Shown here piece by piece: positions 26,007-38,528 of a stretch of DNA of 64,000 nt. Origin of the DNA: an uncultured Paracoccaceae bacterium (lineage in GTDB: Bacteria > Pseudomonadota > Alphaproteobacteria > Rhodobacterales > Rhodobacteraceae); contig CALSNT010000004.1 of the NCBI GenBank assembly GCA_943787785.1, forward strand, positions 52,597 through 116,596, written 5' to 3'. The notes beneath the pieces were generated by a model. That model was given only the letters and a program-made list of their open reading frames with translations, searched no databases and was not told the DNA's origin. The translations under genes and the position numbers were made by a program. Numbering within the stretch: position 1 is the stretch's first letter; every line of letters begins with the position of its first letter.

Positions 26007-26150
26007 GTCCGTAATCCTTCCGTTTGGCGAATAACTCTGCACGCTCAACGTGCATCCCGCCCAGATGTTCCGCGACGTACGCTTAGATTAGGGAGAGGAC
26101 TCTGATGACACAGCACGCGTTAGGCGCGGGCGAAAACCCGACGCTTCCGA

Positions 26151-28190
26151 TCAATCCAATCGGAACTCTGTCCGGCCAGAACGTCCGGCAGAGTCGATTA
26201 CAGTGAGTGTGTAGAAACCCGGTTCAGACAGGCGCAGCTCGACTTCCCTGTCCTGAACTCTGGAAGCGAGCATCGCGCCGTTGGCGAGCCACAAGAACGG
26301 CGGGCGACCATCGCGCACTTTCAGGGTTATCAGGCCGCTATTGGTTCGCAATTGAGCGCCGGTTGGTGGAAATGCGACCAAGGGAGCGTCCGTTTCACCT
26401 GTGCGGCTGCCTTTTCGCTGAAACCTTCTGAGCGGTGCAGGCAGTTTCGCGGTGCTGGTAATCAGGGTTGCCGGCGGCGGCGGTGACAGCGGCGTCCGCA
26501 TCGGATCAATCCGCGCAAACGCATCGAACAGAAGCGGTGCTGCAAGCTCAGCGCCGAACGCCCCTGGTACTGGCGTCCCATCGGGTCGCCCGATCCAGAC
26601 GCCCACAACATGTGCCCCGTCCCAGCCCAACGCCCAGGCATCTCGGTGGCCATAACTGGTGCCGGTTTTCCAGGCGACGCGGCCGGGCGCTCCGCCGCCC
26701 GGTGGAGTTAATTCCGACAGGATATCGCCCAGATGCCACGCCGCTTCGGCCGAAATAATTCTGTGGCTTGGGGCCAAAATAGTCTCTGATTTCAAACGAA
26801 GCTGCACTTCTATCCCGCCATTGGCGAGGCCCGCATAGAGTCCAACCATATCCTCAAGGCTGACGCCCAGACCGCCAAGCGCCACAGCGAGGCCCGCACG
26901 CCCACCCGGAACTTCCGCAGCGACTCCGGCACGTTTCAAACCCGCAATCAGATTTGCAGGCCCAAGAGCCTCGGTGAGGGAAACGACCGGCAGGTTCAGC
27001 GACAGTTTCAGAGCGTCACGGACTTTGACCGTGCCGCGGAACGCTCCATCGAAGTTCTGTGGCGCGTACGTGCCGAAGGCGGTGGGGCGATCATCGATCA
27101 GCGTATCAGGATGCGCGATCCCGGCATCAAAGGCGAGGCCGTACACAAGTGGTTTCAATGTCGATCCGGGAGAGCGGAGAGCGCGGGACATGTCAACAAA
27201 TCCCTGGCGCCCGTCATCCAAGAACCCGGCGGATCCAACTGAAGCGAGGATTTCCCCGCTCCGATGGTCGGCGACAACCAGTGCCACCGAAAGACTGCGC
27301 CCGGCCCGCATGACAGCATTGCTGGCCAGTTGTTCAAGGCGGTCCTGAAGTCGGGCGTCCAATGTCAGATGATGCAAACCACGTCCGGGATCACCAGCGA
27401 CCACACGGTCGGCGGCATGAGGGGCGAGGGCCGGGAAGGGGCGGCGGCGGATTGGGATGGGTTCGCGCAGCGCGGCCTGCGCAGTGCTGCGGTCAATGAC
27501 TTTGGAGGTTGCCATACGGACAAGCACTCTGTCGCGGGCGACCTGTGCCGTCGTGTGGTTCACGTCAGGCCGACGCCGCTCCGGCGATTGCGGCAGTGCA
27601 ACCAGCAGTGCCGCCTGAGCGGGAGTCAGGCGCGTCGGTTCCTTGCCGAACCATGCAAGCGAGGCCGCGCGCACGCCTTCCAGATTGCCGCCATAGGGGG
27701 CGCGATGCAGGTAGAGCATCAGAATCTCGGCTTTGCTCAGCCGCCGCTCCAGCGCCAGCGCAAGCCGCACTTGCCGCAGCTTGCCAGCCCAACGCCCGGT
27801 GCTGCCATCTTCCAGCAAACGGGCCACCTGCATGGTCAGGGTTGAGCCACCCGAGACGACTCGTCGATGCCATAGCGCCTGGCTGGCAGCCCGCGCGACG
27901 GCATGAAAATCGACCCCATTGTGGCGGAAAAACCGCTTATCCTCATAGGCAACGAGCATGTCCAGGAACAGCGGGTCAACCGCATCGCCAGCGACGGCAA
28001 GCCTCCAGCGTCCATCTGCGACGGTATAGGCGCGCAATAAGTGATCATTACGATCCCGAACCTCTGTGCCGGTTTCGGCGATCAACAAAGTCAGCTCAGT
28101 TGCCGCAATCCAGGTATCAAACCGGTCACGAGCGAATGCCGCACTCCAGAGCAGCGCCGAAATCAGAATGAGGCCGATGCGGGGCATCAC
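26151..28190 (-). CDS. pbpC: Penicillin-binding protein 1C
   Basis: A 679-residue class A PBP of the PbpC type. It has an N-terminal membrane anchor, a glycosyltransferase-51 domain (EDKRFFRHNGVDFHAVARA with catalytic Glu; GGSTLTMQVARLL) and a transpeptidase domain with SPGSTLKPLVYGLA (SxxK), SLNLP (SxN) and KTGTSYGHRD (KTG), then a C-terminal BiPBP domain of about 90 residues. It polymerises and crosslinks peptidoglycan in the periplasm. The GTG at 28190 or ATG at 28187 starts right at the stop of the alpha-2-macroglobulin gene; the pair is a classic operon. Confidence 0.94.
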   Translation of the reverse strand: MMPRIGLILISALLWSAAFARDRFDTWIAATELTLLIAETGTEVRDRNDHLLRAYTVADGRWRLAVAGDAVDPLFLDMLVAYEDKRFFRHNGVDFHAVARAASQALWHRRVVSGGSTLTMQVARLLEDGSTGRWAGKLRQVRLALALERRLSKAEILMLYLHRAPYGGNLEGVRAASLAWFGKEPTRLTPAQAALLVALPQSPERRRPDVNHTTAQVARDRVLVRMATSKVIDRSTAQAALREPIPIRRRPFPALAPHAADRVVAGDPGRGLHHLTLDARLQDRLEQLASNAVMRAGRSLSVALVVADHRSGEILASVGSAGFLDDGRQGFVDMSRALRSPGSTLKPLVYGLAFDAGIAHPDTLIDDRPTAFGTYAPQNFDGAFRGTVKVRDALKLSLNLPVVSLTEALGPANLIAGLKRAGVAAEVPGGRAGLAVALGGLGVSLEDMVGLYAGLANGGIEVQLRLKSETILAPSHRIISAEAAWHLGDILSELTPPGGGAPGRVAWKTGTSYGHRDAWALGWDGAHVVGVWIGRPDGTPVPGAFGAELAAPLLFDAFARIDPMRTPLSPPPPATLITSTAKLPAPLRRFQRKGSRTGETDAPLVAFPPTGAQLRTNSGLITLKVRDGRPPFLWLANGAMLASRVQDREVELRLSEPGFYTLTVIDSAGRSGRTEFRLD

Positions 28191-31100
28191 TATTGGGTCA
28201 CCGTGATCCGGCCTGCATCAGTGTGAGCGCGGAATTCGGGGCGGTACATGTCTTCGACACTCGCTGCCGGGTGGTGGTAATCGCCAGGTGTTATGGCGCG
28301 AACCAGATAGGCCAGTTGGAACCGGTCATTTGAGCGCCAGTCGACCGCCGCGAGGAACCGGTCTTCGCGGAATTCGGTAGTTTCGGTGTCGTTCAAGACT
28401 TCGACGAATTCCAGTGCTGCAATGTCACCTGACCGGAGCAAGTTCGGATTGTCGATTTCGAAACCCGCTGGCAGCGGGTCGTTAACCATCAATCGCGCCT
28501 CTCCGCCGCCGAAGGGTTGCACGGTCAGGACCGTGACCAGACGGGTGCCGGAGACGACCGAGGAGGGGTTAACCGGCACACCATCCAGCGTCATATACAT
28601 CCGCCCGATGGCATAGCCATTGCCGCCCTTTGGTTCGGGCTGTTCCGGAACGCCGAACGTTGTGAGGGTCAGAATTGTCTCTCTTGCACCGGTATTCGTG
28701 ATTTGAATGGCTCCGGCATCGGTCGCATCCTCCAGCAGCCGCACCAGCGGACCGTCGGGCGGCGCGCCGTCGATCGACAAGCCGCCCCCGCTTGCGTCTT
28801 CAACCAGCGCGTGGGCCGCCAGCAGCGACCAGGTTGCTTCCTGAGTCGAACGCGCATGCCCGCCTTGCAGCGGCGCGATGGCGTCGGCCAGACGGTCGCG
28901 GTTAACGGCATTGCTACCCGCTTCGACGGCGAGTGTCAGGACCGCCGCGCTGTCTCGCAAATGCGTGCCATAATCGCTGCGCCAGTAACGCGCCTCGGTT
29001 TCAGGCGGGCGCGTCAGATCGCTGGCCGCTGCTGCGAACAACGTGTCGGCCCGTGTTGGATCGCCGTAGGCGGCCAACGCCGCCCCCAGTTGCGCCTTGG
29101 CGAGCGGGGTGGCCAGCGCCGTGGCCTTTTCATCCGCATAGTAACGCAGATCGCCGATTGCCGCCGCGCCTTCGCGGGCGAGGACATAGAGAGCATAGGC
29201 GATATCCTCGCCGCCTCGGTCGAAGTCGGGCGCAAAGTTGATCCGGTTGCGCAGGTTGTCGAGCGCGGTTGTGAACGCGACTTGCGGAACATCGAATCCA
29301 CGATTTCGCGCACGCGACAGGAAATCGGTGACGTAGGCGTCCAGCCAGAAGTCGCCGGACGCAGGTCGCCAGAGACCGAACGCCCCGTTGCTGGCTTGAT
29401 TGCTCAGAACCTCGGCTACAGCCTGTTCGATGCGGGTGCTAAGCTGGTTGCGCCCGACCAGACCCATCGCGGTGGCGACTTCGTTGAGGTAGAGCAGCGG
29501 CAGCGCGCGCGATGTGATCTGCTCGGTGCAGCCATAGGGATAGCGATCGAGCGCGGCCAATAGCCCCGGCGCATCGAGCCGCGCGATGGGACCGGCAGCG
29601 AGGGTGGCCGAGCCGCTGCCTGGGGCAAAGCCGGTGAAGACCTCGCGGTCGAAGCGAAAGGTATCTCCGGCGGCCAGTGCGAAACGGCTGCGGCGGGTGA
29701 CTTCCGGATCGAGTCGCCGGATCGGCAAGACAAGCGGTTTCGTCAAGGTTTTGCCATCGGGCGTCGTAAGGGTGACGTTGATGTCGGCCAGACCCTCGGC
29801 ACCAGCTGTAACCGGGACGAGCAGGCGAGTTGTTGAGCCTTCAGTCATCTGAAATTGAGCTGGGATAGAGTCTGTTTCAAGGAAAACGCCAGATGCGCCG
29901 AGCGTCAGCCCGACATCCCCTTCTGGCCCGCTTGCGTGGACCACCTCCAACAACATCCGGGCGGAATCTCCGGGAGACATGAAGCGCGGCAGGCTGGCGG
30001 TGACCACGATCGGGTCACGGACCAGAACCTCGGCTTCGGCACTGGCGACGCCAGTGGGGGACCAAACCACGGCCATCAGACGCAAGGTTCCGTTGAATGA
30101 GGGAAGGTCAAAACTGGCGTGGGCCAGACCGTCGGTGCCGACCTGCACCGGGCCGCTGAAATAGGCGACCAGGTCTTCAGGAGGGGGTGCCTGAAGGCGC
30201 TGGTTTCCGGCAGCGTCGCCGCCTGAGCGCACGGTTCCCATTGCACCGGAAGACCCGTCGATCAAGCGGCCATAAAGATCGCGGATGCCGACGCCCAGTT
30301 TGCGCTGACCAAAATAGTGGCCTGCCGGGTCAGGGGTTTCATGTCCGGTCAGGTTCAGGATGCCCAGATCGACGGCAGCGATGGTGGCCCAGGCGGTCTC
30401 TCCCTCTGCCACGCCATCGACGCGCAGTGCAACTTCAAGCGGGCCGCGCGGGTCGGCTGTTTCAGACACCTCGAACGCGGCGTCGAGATTGTGTGCGCCA
30501 GGATCGACCGGTGCATAGGCGAGGCCCAGTGATCGCGCCGGGCTGGGGTCGTCTGCGGCACCCAGCGGGCGGATTACCGTCGCAGTGACATAGGCCCCTG
30601 CCCCCCAATCGTCGGTGACCGGCAGTGCGATCAGATTTTCGCCTTCGGTCACGGAGACGGTTTTCATGTCGATCAGACGGTTCGACACAACGGTCACCAG
30701 CGCTGTTCCAGCGAACCTCGGGACGACCCGCAGGATTGCGGTCTCGCCCGGGCGATAGGCGGCGGCGTCCAGTGACACCTCGGCAGTATCCGGCGTCGCA
30801 GAGGCATCTGCGGCAGCGTACCAACCGGCCCAGAAATCCGTGGAACTGGCGACATATGGGCCAGCTAGAGCTTCTACGCGCAGCTCGTAATTTCCCCAAT
30901 CAACCGGGGCGCTGACTTGCATAGGGTCACCGCCCAGCACCAGCTCGCCGGTGGCAATGCGGGTACGAGTCGTGATCGGTTCCCACTCCCAATTTCCATA
31001 GAGGCTGTACCACTGATAGCGGCGCTCGACCCGATCCAGCGTCCAGCGCACTGGCAGAGCCTGCGTGGCATCATCGGGGGCGAGGGCGATCAGGCTAAAA

Positions 31101-33625
31101 ACAGCCTCAGAGCCTTCGGACAATGTACCATCAAACAACGGCCTGATGCCAATCAAGGGTGTTTCGGGCCGAATCAGGGTCGATATTTCGCGCTCCACCG
31201 GTCGCCCGGACCCTTCCGATACGGCCACAGTCAACCGCGCATCCAGTGGGCGACCGGCGGCCTCGACGTCAGGGAAAACCACCGGCATAACCGCATTCCC
31301 CGCGGCGTTCGTGCGGACCTGATCGAAGTATTGGAGCTGCGAATTGGCACGCTCATCATAGCGTCCGAAGACGTAGCCGGGATAGTCTGGCAATTCACGA
31401 ACGGGGCCGAGGCGCACGAAGCCTTCAACCGCCAGATCCGCCCCCGGCGCGCCGAACAGATAGCGCGCGCTGACCGACAGCGGCGGCTCGTCAGTTGCGC
31501 GCAATGGCACGTCGGGCAGGGCGAGGTCGAAATCAATGCGTTCGGGCAGGAAGTCCTCGACCAACACGGTGGTCGTCGCCAGGGCTGCGGCGTCCACGTC
31601 GCCCTTCACATCGACACGCCAGACGCCGCGCGGAGCGGTGGCCGTGGTGGGCAGGTCGAAGACGTGACCGCCGGCATGACCCACTGCCGACAGATGGCGA
31701 CTGAATTCAACGCCATCAGGGCGCTTCAGGATTGCAGTCAGGGGCAGACCGGAAACCGCCTCGGCTTGTCCGTCGCGAGCCAGAGCGGTCAGGTTAATGA
31801 CCTCACCGGCGCGGTAGGCCCCTCGGTCTGTGGCCAGAAAGACATCGATCGGTCCCGCAGGGTCGCGGCCCTCGACGCCGCGGTCCGACAGGTCGAATTC
31901 GGGGTCGGTCAGGGGCAGAAAGGCGAGGTCGTCGCCGCCTTCAACCGTCAGCATCGCCGGAACAGCGCCACCTTTGCCTGCCGACAGAGCGGGTGCGAAA
32001 CGGGCGTAACCCTGCGCATCTGTCTCGGCAGTGCCCAGAACCGCATTGGCGCGGGACAGAAGTGTTACCGTTGCACCCGGTTTTGCCTCGGCCGTTGCCA
32101 GCGAGCGCACGAAGGCATGCAGCCCATCGACGCCGTTCATCGTGGACAGGCCTAGGTCGGAGACCACAAACCACTGGCTTGCCGCCGGGCTGTCGTAGGG
32201 GTCGGACTTCGGGATTGCTGCTTGCAGCACATAGATGCCCGGCTCCAGCGCTCCGGTGATGTCCGATATCGGCAGGCGGGTGGTCATGTCGCGGTTCAGT
32301 TCATTCCCAGTCGCGCCGCTTCCACTCCAGACTTCTTCCGCGATTTCACCGGCGAACAGGCGTTGCTCCCACTGCACGATCTGTCGGGCAAACAGGTCGT
32401 TCTGGACCGAGCGGACAAGGTTGCGGTCCGAGACCCTGAACAGGGTCAAGTCCACCTCGGACGCATTTACAGTCACGACCGGAACGGCGGCGGGTCCCGA
32501 GGCAGGCAGGACATAGCTGCGGCCCGGGAAGCGGACGGCTGGGGCGCGGTCGCGGACATATAGCGAGAGCTGAACCGGTTTGATCAGTTCCTCGCCCGAG
32601 GCGGCGGGCAGCCCGGCACGGAATGTCACGCGGTATCGGCTGCCATGGTTGACGCCGTCGAGGCAAATCTGCCGACCCTCGGCCTGAACGGCCAGGCCGT
32701 CGATTTCACCGGCAACAAAGGGGGCATAATCTACGCCTGCCTGCACCAGAACTTCCGAGAATTCTGCGCAAAGGCGAGGTGCTGCGCTATCGCTGTCGAC
32801 CCGTGTTTCGGTGACCCGGAAGCCGTATTTCGCAATCGCCGCGTCCAGTGCCTCGGCGATGTCGGCGCGGGGCTGGATTTCCTCGGCAAGACGCAGCGCT
32901 GACAGGGAGTCGCGGCCGCGGTCGCCTGCTTCCAATGCTTCGGCAAGCGTCATCAGGGCGTTGGCCTGCATTGGCTCTGTCGGCGCACGCAAATAGGCGT
33001 TGATTGCGGCGGCCTGTGCGCGGCGGTTCAGCGTGAACCGTTTTGACCGGTTCTCGGTTGGCTGGTCCAACTGCAGGCGCGCATATTCGGCCCAGAGATC
33101 GGGCGCATCGCTTTGCGCAAGAGCTGCGCCGGTGAAGCGCAGTGCGGCGGCCAAATCGCCGCGCGCCCGCGCATCGCCCGCGCCTTGCAGCAATTCCGGC
33201 ACGTTGGAGATCCCGGCGGGGTGGCGTTCAGCCAGATCCAAGGTCTCCGCCAAGGCGGCGCTCTGGTCACGTTCAGAGAGGAAATCAAGCCGCGCGCCGC
33301 GCGCTTCCGCCTCTGTGATCACACTGCTGGAATAGTTGAAAACCTCGGCCGAGATTGCCCCGGCATAGGGCGTCATCCCATCCAACATCGACTTCGGAAA
33401 ACAGGCGTTAGAGCGGGTGTTAAAGGTGAAGGCGACGCAGTTGGCATCAGCCTGACAGGCGTTGCGACAGGCCTGATAGGTGGTGTCGAAAATCTGCTGA
33501 ATATCACGGCCTGCGAAATCTTGATCGCGGGTGATGACCAATCGGCGGTCTGGCAGCCAACCGTCGGCGACGGCAGTGAGCGGCATAAGAATCAGGGATA
33601 CCAGAAAGGCAGCACGGACAAACAT
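28190..33625 (-). CDS. yfhM: Alpha-2-macroglobulin family protein (YfhM-like) with PAN domain
   Basis: A 1811-residue periplasmic protease-trapping protein. It has a signal peptide (FVRAAFLVSLILMPLTAVAD), then a PAN/apple-like domain with four cysteines (ACRNACQADANCVAFTF... CFPKS), many macroglobulin domains, and the thioester motif YGCTEQ with Cys about residue 1366, followed by an alpha/alpha toroid. The start at 33625 has GGAG nine bases upstream; the frame extends to 33694 without a good start. Bacterial A2M is thought to trap host or rival proteases while the partner PBP1C repairs the wall. It shows no lipobox Cys, so it is probably soluble rather than a lipoprotein. Confidence 0.92.
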   Translation of the reverse strand: MFVRAAFLVSLILMPLTAVADGWLPDRRLVITRDQDFAGRDIQQIFDTTYQACRNACQADANCVAFTFNTRSNACFPKSMLDGMTPYAGAISAEVFNYSSSVITEAEARGARLDFLSERDQSAALAETLDLAERHPAGISNVPELLQGAGDARARGDLAAALRFTGAALAQSDAPDLWAEYARLQLDQPTENRSKRFTLNRRAQAAAINAYLRAPTEPMQANALMTLAEALEAGDRGRDSLSALRLAEEIQPRADIAEALDAAIAKYGFRVTETRVDSDSAAPRLCAEFSEVLVQAGVDYAPFVAGEIDGLAVQAEGRQICLDGVNHGSRYRVTFRAGLPAASGEELIKPVQLSLYVRDRAPAVRFPGRSYVLPASGPAAVPVVTVNASEVDLTLFRVSDRNLVRSVQNDLFARQIVQWEQRLFAGEIAEEVWSGSGATGNELNRDMTTRLPISDITGALEPGIYVLQAAIPKSDPYDSPAASQWFVVSDLGLSTMNGVDGLHAFVRSLATAEAKPGATVTLLSRANAVLGTAETDAQGYARFAPALSAGKGGAVPAMLTVEGGDDLAFLPLTDPEFDLSDRGVEGRDPAGPIDVFLATDRGAYRAGEVINLTALARDGQAEAVSGLPLTAILKRPDGVEFSRHLSAVGHAGGHVFDLPTTATAPRGVWRVDVKGDVDAAALATTTVLVEDFLPERIDFDLALPDVPLRATDEPPLSVSARYLFGAPGADLAVEGFVRLGPVRELPDYPGYVFGRYDERANSQLQYFDQVRTNAAGNAVMPVVFPDVEAAGRPLDARLTVAVSEGSGRPVEREISTLIRPETPLIGIRPLFDGTLSEGSEAVFSLIALAPDDATQALPVRWTLDRVERRYQWYSLYGNWEWEPITTRTRIATGELVLGGDPMQVSAPVDWGNYELRVEALAGPYVASSTDFWAGWYAAADASATPDTAEVSLDAAAYRPGETAILRVVPRFAGTALVTVVSNRLIDMKTVSVTEGENLIALPVTDDWGAGAYVTATVIRPLGAADDPSPARSLGLAYAPVDPGAHNLDAAFEVSETADPRGPLEVALRVDGVAEGETAWATIAAVDLGILNLTGHETPDPAGHYFGQRKLGVGIRDLYGRLIDGSSGAMGTVRSGGDAAGNQRLQAPPPEDLVAYFSGPVQVGTDGLAHASFDLPSFNGTLRLMAVVWSPTGVASAEAEVLVRDPIVVTASLPRFMSPGDSARMLLEVVHASGPEGDVGLTLGASGVFLETDSIPAQFQMTEGSTTRLLVPVTAGAEGLADINVTLTTPDGKTLTKPLVLPIRRLDPEVTRRSRFALAAGDTFRFDREVFTGFAPGSGSATLAAGPIARLDAPGLLAALDRYPYGCTEQITSRALPLLYLNEVATAMGLVGRNQLSTRIEQAVAEVLSNQASNGAFGLWRPASGDFWLDAYVTDFLSRARNRGFDVPQVAFTTALDNLRNRINFAPDFDRGGEDIAYALYVLAREGAAAIGDLRYYADEKATALATPLAKAQLGAALAAYGDPTRADTLFAAAASDLTRPPETEARYWRSDYGTHLRDSAAVLTLAVEAGSNAVNRDRLADAIAPLQGGHARSTQEATWSLLAAHALVEDASGGGLSIDGAPPDGPLVRLLEDATDAGAIQITNTGARETILTLTTFGVPEQPEPKGGNGYAIGRMYMTLDGVPVNPSSVVSGTRLVTVLTVQPFGGGEARLMVNDPLPAGFEIDNPNLLRSGDIAALEFVEVLNDTETTEFREDRFLAAVDWRSNDRFQLAYLVRAITPGDYHHPAASVEDMYRPEFRAHTDAGRITVTQ

Positions 33626-33740
33626 GGGGCATACTCCGGCAATGAAACACATGGGGTCTCCGCTATGCTGACACGGCGCAGGCCGTTGTGACAACGGTGT
33701 CCACCCGGATTGTCATTGTTTTGCGAGAGTGTGCGAGAGT

Positions 33741-35786
<2,046 letters not shown>

Positions 35787-35888
35787 ACGGGGCCTGTATC
35801 TTGTTTTGCCGGAATCATCGCAGATGCCGATTACGGGGACAACCGGATGCAGGGGATTTGGTGGGAAATTATCCCGATGCGGGCAGAA

Positions 35889-36179
35889 TCAGAATGCCAG
35901 GGCGATCATATTGTTGGTGATGATAATGCGCGCGGCATAGACGGCGACCAGCGCCACCAACGGGGCTAAATCAAGGCCGCCCATTTCCGGCAGGAACCGG
36001 CGGATCGGTCTGTAGATCGGGTCCAGCAACCGGTTCAGGCCATACCATATTTGCGCGACGATTGGTTGTTGAAGGTTCAGGACCTGAAAGCTGATCAGCC
36101 AGCTCATGATGATATGGGCGATCATGATGAACCAGACCACGTCGAGGATCAGCAGCAGAATTTGCAGGATCGAGAGCAT
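35889..36179 (-). CDS. YggT-family membrane protein
   Basis: A 96-residue protein with two YggT-type membrane helices: LQILLLILDVVWFIMIAHII near the N-terminus and PLVALVAVYAARIIITNNMI near the C-terminus, with the conserved linker LLDPIYRPIRRFLPEMGGLDLAP. Linked to cell division, osmotic balance or photosystem/c-type cytochrome assembly in different bacteria. Divergent from the MFS gene. Confidence 0.9.
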   Translation of the reverse strand: MLSILQILLLILDVVWFIMIAHIIMSWLISFQVLNLQQPIVAQIWYGLNRLLDPIYRPIRRFLPEMGGLDLAPLVALVAVYAARIIITNNMIALAF

Positions 36180-36297
36180 GCGCAGATTTCCTTTTGTCAG
36201 TTCTGCGCCATCTAAGCGCCCGCAGGCGGACTGACAAGCGCATCGGCGATTGCCGCACGGACCTGTTCGGCGCTAGGCAGGGGGAAAGGGGCACGGC

Positions 36298-37665
36298 ATG
36301 GCAGTAGTTTCACCGCGCAAGCGCATCTTCGGCTGGATGATGTTCGACTGGGCCAGTCAACCCTATGCGACGCTGTTGCTCACCTTCATCTTCGGCCCCT
36401 ACTTTGCCGCCATCGTTGCTGAAAACCTGATGGCCGGGGGCCTCGGAGAGGAGGCAGCGGACGCGCGCGCTCAAAGCCTTTGGTCGCTGGGGCAGACGGT
36501 TGCCGGCTTGATCGTTGCGTTCTCCGCGCCGTTTCTGGGGGCGATTGCCGACGCGTCGGGGCGACGGATGCCGTGGATCTGGCTGTTCTCGGGCCTCTAC
36601 GTTCTGGGCGCTGCGGCCTTGTGGTGGACCTATCCCGATGCCTCGACCGCGCCTTTGATGCTGGTGGCCTTCGGGATCGGCTTTATCGGGTTGGAGTTCA
36701 CGACGATCTTCACCAACGCGCTGCTGCCTGATCTGGGTGCGCGGGACGAAGTTGGCGCAATCTCGGGCTCGGGCTTTGCGCTGGGGTATGCGGGGGGCGT
36801 CATTTCGTTGCTGCTTATGCTGCTGCTGTTCGTCGAACAGGCCAGCGGGACAACGCTGATTGGCATTGCACCGCTTTTCGGGCTGGACCCGGCGGCGCGC
36901 GAGGGAACGCGATTTGTCGGGCCGTTCACGGCGATCTGGTTCGTCGTCTTCATGGCGTTTTTCTTCGCCTGGGTGCGAGAGGAGCCAAGACCAGCAGACC
37001 AGCGCACCACAGTGGGCGCGGCTCTGATCGGATTGAAACAGACCCTGTTTTCCCTGAAAGCGCGCCGCAGCCTGTTCGCCTATCTCGGCTCATCGTTGAT
37101 GTATCGGGACGCATTGAACGGGCTTTATGGCTTTGGCGGTGTCTATGCGACGTTGGTGCTGGATTGGAGCATCACGCAAATCGGTGTTTTCGGTATCGTT
37201 GGGGCGATCACCGCCGCGTTGGTCAGTTGGGTGGGTGGCAAAGCCGATCGGGCGTTCGGACCGAAACCAGTAATCCTGACCTGCATCTTGGTGCTGATCG
37301 CCGTCTGCGCGATCATTGTGGGCATGACTCGTGAGGCGATCTTCGGTGTCCCCCTCGCCCCCGGTTCCACCCTGCCTGACACCATCTTCTACATCTGTGG
37401 GGCCGTCATCGGCGGCGCCGGCGGAGCGCTACAGGCGGCGTCCCGTTCGATGATGGTGCGCCATGCTGACCCTGACCGCCCAACCGAGGCGTTCGGCCTC
37501 TACGCGTTGTCCGGCAAGGCCACGGCGTTCCTCGCCCCCGGCCTGATCGGACTGGCAACCTATTTCACCGGATCGGCAAGGCTTGGCGTATCGCCGCTGA
37601 TCCTGCTTTTCCTGATTGGCCTGATCCTGCTAGTTTGGGTCAACCCGTTGGGAGAATCCGAGTGA
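36298..37665 (+). CDS. MFS transporter, UMF1/Atg22-like family
   Basis: A 455-residue protein with about 12 hydrophobic helices, typical of the UMF1 (Atg22-like) permeases: FGWMMFDWASQPYATLLLTF at the start, SAPFLGAIADASGRRMPW in the first loop, and GALQAASRSMMVRHADPDRP late. Substrates may be amino acids, nucleosides or other metabolites. The stop shares one base with the mepA start, so these are co-transcribed with mepA and the phytase-like gene. Confidence 0.88.
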   Translation: MAVVSPRKRIFGWMMFDWASQPYATLLLTFIFGPYFAAIVAENLMAGGLGEEAADARAQSLWSLGQTVAGLIVAFSAPFLGAIADASGRRMPWIWLFSGLYVLGAAALWWTYPDASTAPLMLVAFGIGFIGLEFTTIFTNALLPDLGARDEVGAISGSGFALGYAGGVISLLLMLLLFVEQASGTTLIGIAPLFGLDPAAREGTRFVGPFTAIWFVVFMAFFFAWVREEPRPADQRTTVGAALIGLKQTLFSLKARRSLFAYLGSSLMYRDALNGLYGFGGVYATLVLDWSITQIGVFGIVGAITAALVSWVGGKADRAFGPKPVILTCILVLIAVCAIIVGMTREAIFGVPLAPGSTLPDTIFYICGAVIGGAGGALQAASRSMMVRHADPDRPTEAFGLYALSGKATAFLAPGLIGLATYFTGSARLGVSPLILLFLIGLILLVWVNPLGESE

Positions 37666-38528
37666 TGACTATGACACGCACCCTGATAGGGCTTGCCCTG
37701 ATGTTCGGTTTGGCCGCGCCGGTCGCGTCCGAGCCACTGGCGAAAGAACTTTTCGGCGGCATGCCTTATGGCTCGCAGCGCAAGGCGCAACCCTTTGGAG
37801 GCTACGCCAAAGGCTGCGTTGACGGGGCGGTCCAATTGGCCGAATCCGGACCGACATGGCAGGCCATGCGCCTGAGCCGAAACCGCAATTGGGGTCACCC
37901 TGTGACGGTAAAATACATCCAGAAATTGTCGCGCAAGGCCAGCCGGTTGAAAGGCTGGAAGGGCCTTTACGTCGGCGACATGTCGCAACCACGCGGCGGG
38001 CCGATGCTGTCGGGGCACCGCAGTCATCAGATCGGGCTGGACGCTGACATCTGGCTTCGCCCGGCAAATGATCTTGGCCTGAGCCGGAAGGACCGTGAGA
38101 ACCTTTCGTCGATTTCCTTGCGCCGCTCCAACGGGGCGTATGTGAACGGCAACTGGACGCCTCAGCATCATGCGCTGCTAAAAGCAGCGGCGAGCGACCC
38201 TGCCGTGGCGCGGATCTTTATCTTTCCCGGAGCCAAAGTGCAGATGTGTAAGGATGAGAAGGGCGATCGAAGCTGGTTGCGCAAGATCCGGCCATGGTGG
38301 GGACATCACTATCATTTCCACGTTCGGCTCAGCTGTCCCAGGGGTGCGAAAGGCTGTGAAAACCAAGCTGCCCCACCTGCCGGAGACGGTTGTGCGGATG
38401 CAGAGGAATGGGTGCGCAACATCCTTAACCCGCCGCCACCTGACCCCAACGCCAAGCCCCCAAAGCCCCGCAAAGAACTGATGCTGGCCGATCTGCCGGG
38501 GCAATGCGAAACCGTCCTGCAGAACTGA
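37665..38528 (+). CDS. mepA: Penicillin-insensitive murein endopeptidase
   Basis: A 287-residue LAS-family metallopeptidase cutting peptidoglycan crosslinks. A signal peptide ([19 protein letters not shown]) precedes the domain. Zinc and catalytic residues are visible in [15 protein letters not shown] (HxxxxGxDxD) and [15 protein letters not shown] (HxH). Four conserved cysteines near the C-terminus probably form disulfides. The ATG at 37665 overlaps the MFS stop (TGATG). The next ORF starts 25 bases before its end. Confidence 0.91.
   Translation: MTMTRTLIGLALMFGLAAPVASEPLAKELFGGMPYGSQRKAQPFGGYAKGCVDGAVQLAESGPTWQAMRLSRNRNWGHPVTVKYIQKLSRKASRLKGWKGLYVGDMSQPRGGPMLSGHRSHQIGLDADIWLRPANDLGLSRKDRENLSSISLRRSNGAYVNGNWTPQHHALLKAAASDPAVARIFIFPGAKVQMCKDEKGDRSWLRKIRPWWGHHYHFHVRLSCPRGAKGCENQAAPPAGDGCADAEEWVRNILNPPPPDPNAKPPKPRKELMLADLPGQCETVLQN

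Noticed and set aside
30917..32155. 412-codon plus-strand ORF
   Set aside because: Antisense to the alpha-2-macroglobulin gene; no recognisable motif, explained by codon bias on the other strand.
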